Of a stretch of DNA of 5,411 bases, positions 5,319-5,411 are shown piece by piece. The position numbers were made by a program, and so were the translations under genes. Under the pieces are notes generated by a model. The model did no database searches and had not been told where the DNA came from. It saw nothing but the letters and a program-made list of their open reading frames with translations. Source of the stretch: Desulfocapsa sp. (GTDB lineage: Bacteria > Desulfobacterota > Desulfobulbia > Desulfobulbales > Desulfocapsaceae); the NCBI GenBank assembly GCA_030638765.1, contig DAOWDZ010000178.1:1-5411 (forward strand). The letters are read 5' to 3'. Numbering within the stretch: position 1 is the first letter of the stretch; every line of letters begins with the position of its first letter.

Positions 5319-5411
5319 TTACTCCTCAAAAGATGCCATGGAGGCAGCAGTTCATAGACATTTTGAAGAGCGTAACCAGTACTTCAAGAAAAACCCGAAG
5401 CGGGCTGGTAA
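5299..5411 (+). pseudogene. Displaced C-terminal tail of the IS630 transposase
   Basis: In the frame one base on from the main transposase frame, codons from 5299 read AVIHNSDYSSKDAMEAAV and then FEERNQYFKKNPKRAG. This is the usual tail of this transposase group, open to the window edge. It has no start of its own and is plainly the continuation of the upstream gene, separated by the extra A at 5292-5295. The final stop lies past the window. The cause could be a true mutation, transcriptional slippage or a sequencing error. Confidence 0.85.

Larger units (their letters stand above)
3678..5411 (+). mobile_element. IS630-family insertion sequence, right end outside the window
   Basis: The transposase and its promoter define an insertion-sequence copy that runs off the window. 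The left boundary is unresolved: it must lie between the terminator at 3440 and the promoter at 3678, and terminal inverted repeats cannot be matched without the right end. IS630 elements usually insert at TA and duplicate it, and several TA steps are available. The start given is the promoter, a minimum extent. Confidence 0.5.

Noticed and set aside
1..5411. CRISPR array, tRNA or rRNA, retron or diversity-generating retroelement
   Set aside because: No regularly spaced repeats, no cloverleaf-like or rRNA-like stretch, and no reverse transcriptase motif were seen on either strand.

Overview
The window is an accessory-genome segment with an AT-leaning composition, and every confident gene lies on the + strand. 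It suggests a Gram-negative bacterium carrying remnants or a cassette of a Mu-like or temperate-phage-type element. The basis is a phage-type XRE repressor, two tandem Mor/C-family activators and an IS630-family transposase. A Desulfobacterota-like host is my guess from the style of the sequence; no marker here fixes the taxon.

Layout. Positions 3-26 hold a rho-independent terminator for a gene upstream of the window. Positions 63-102 are a probable control region with two identical 12-bp palindromes 20 bp apart. It lies just before a 231-aa repressor (138-833) that has an N-terminal XRE helix-turn-helix (HTH), a second degenerate HTH-like region, and no LexA-type peptidase domain. About 700 bp without a convincing gene follow (834-1533). 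This stretch holds three related 27-nt palindromes (933-1055) and a terminator-like hairpin (1214-1235), and the + strand is markedly pyrimidine-rich, as if a minus-strand unit once lay there. A possible 41-codon ORF (1534-1659) leads into two adjacent Mor-family genes (1674-1928 and 1945-2259) and a 326-aa coiled-coil protein of unknown function (2317-3297). That set ends at a strong terminator (3399-3440). A 330-bp spacer then carries a long inverted repeat (3563-3621) and a good promoter (3678-3706) for the IS630-type transposase (3774 to the window end). The transposase is broken near its C-terminus by one extra A in an A-run (5292-5295).

How it may work together (inference). The repressor probably binds the paired palindromes and regulates itself and/or a leftward promoter. 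The two Mor-like proteins resemble Mu middle and late activators, so they could switch on the coiled-coil gene or distant genes. No integrase, replication, structural phage gene or named defence gene is visible, so this is not a complete phage. The least explained parts are the coiled-coil gene with its tandem Mor partners and the covarying palindrome family.
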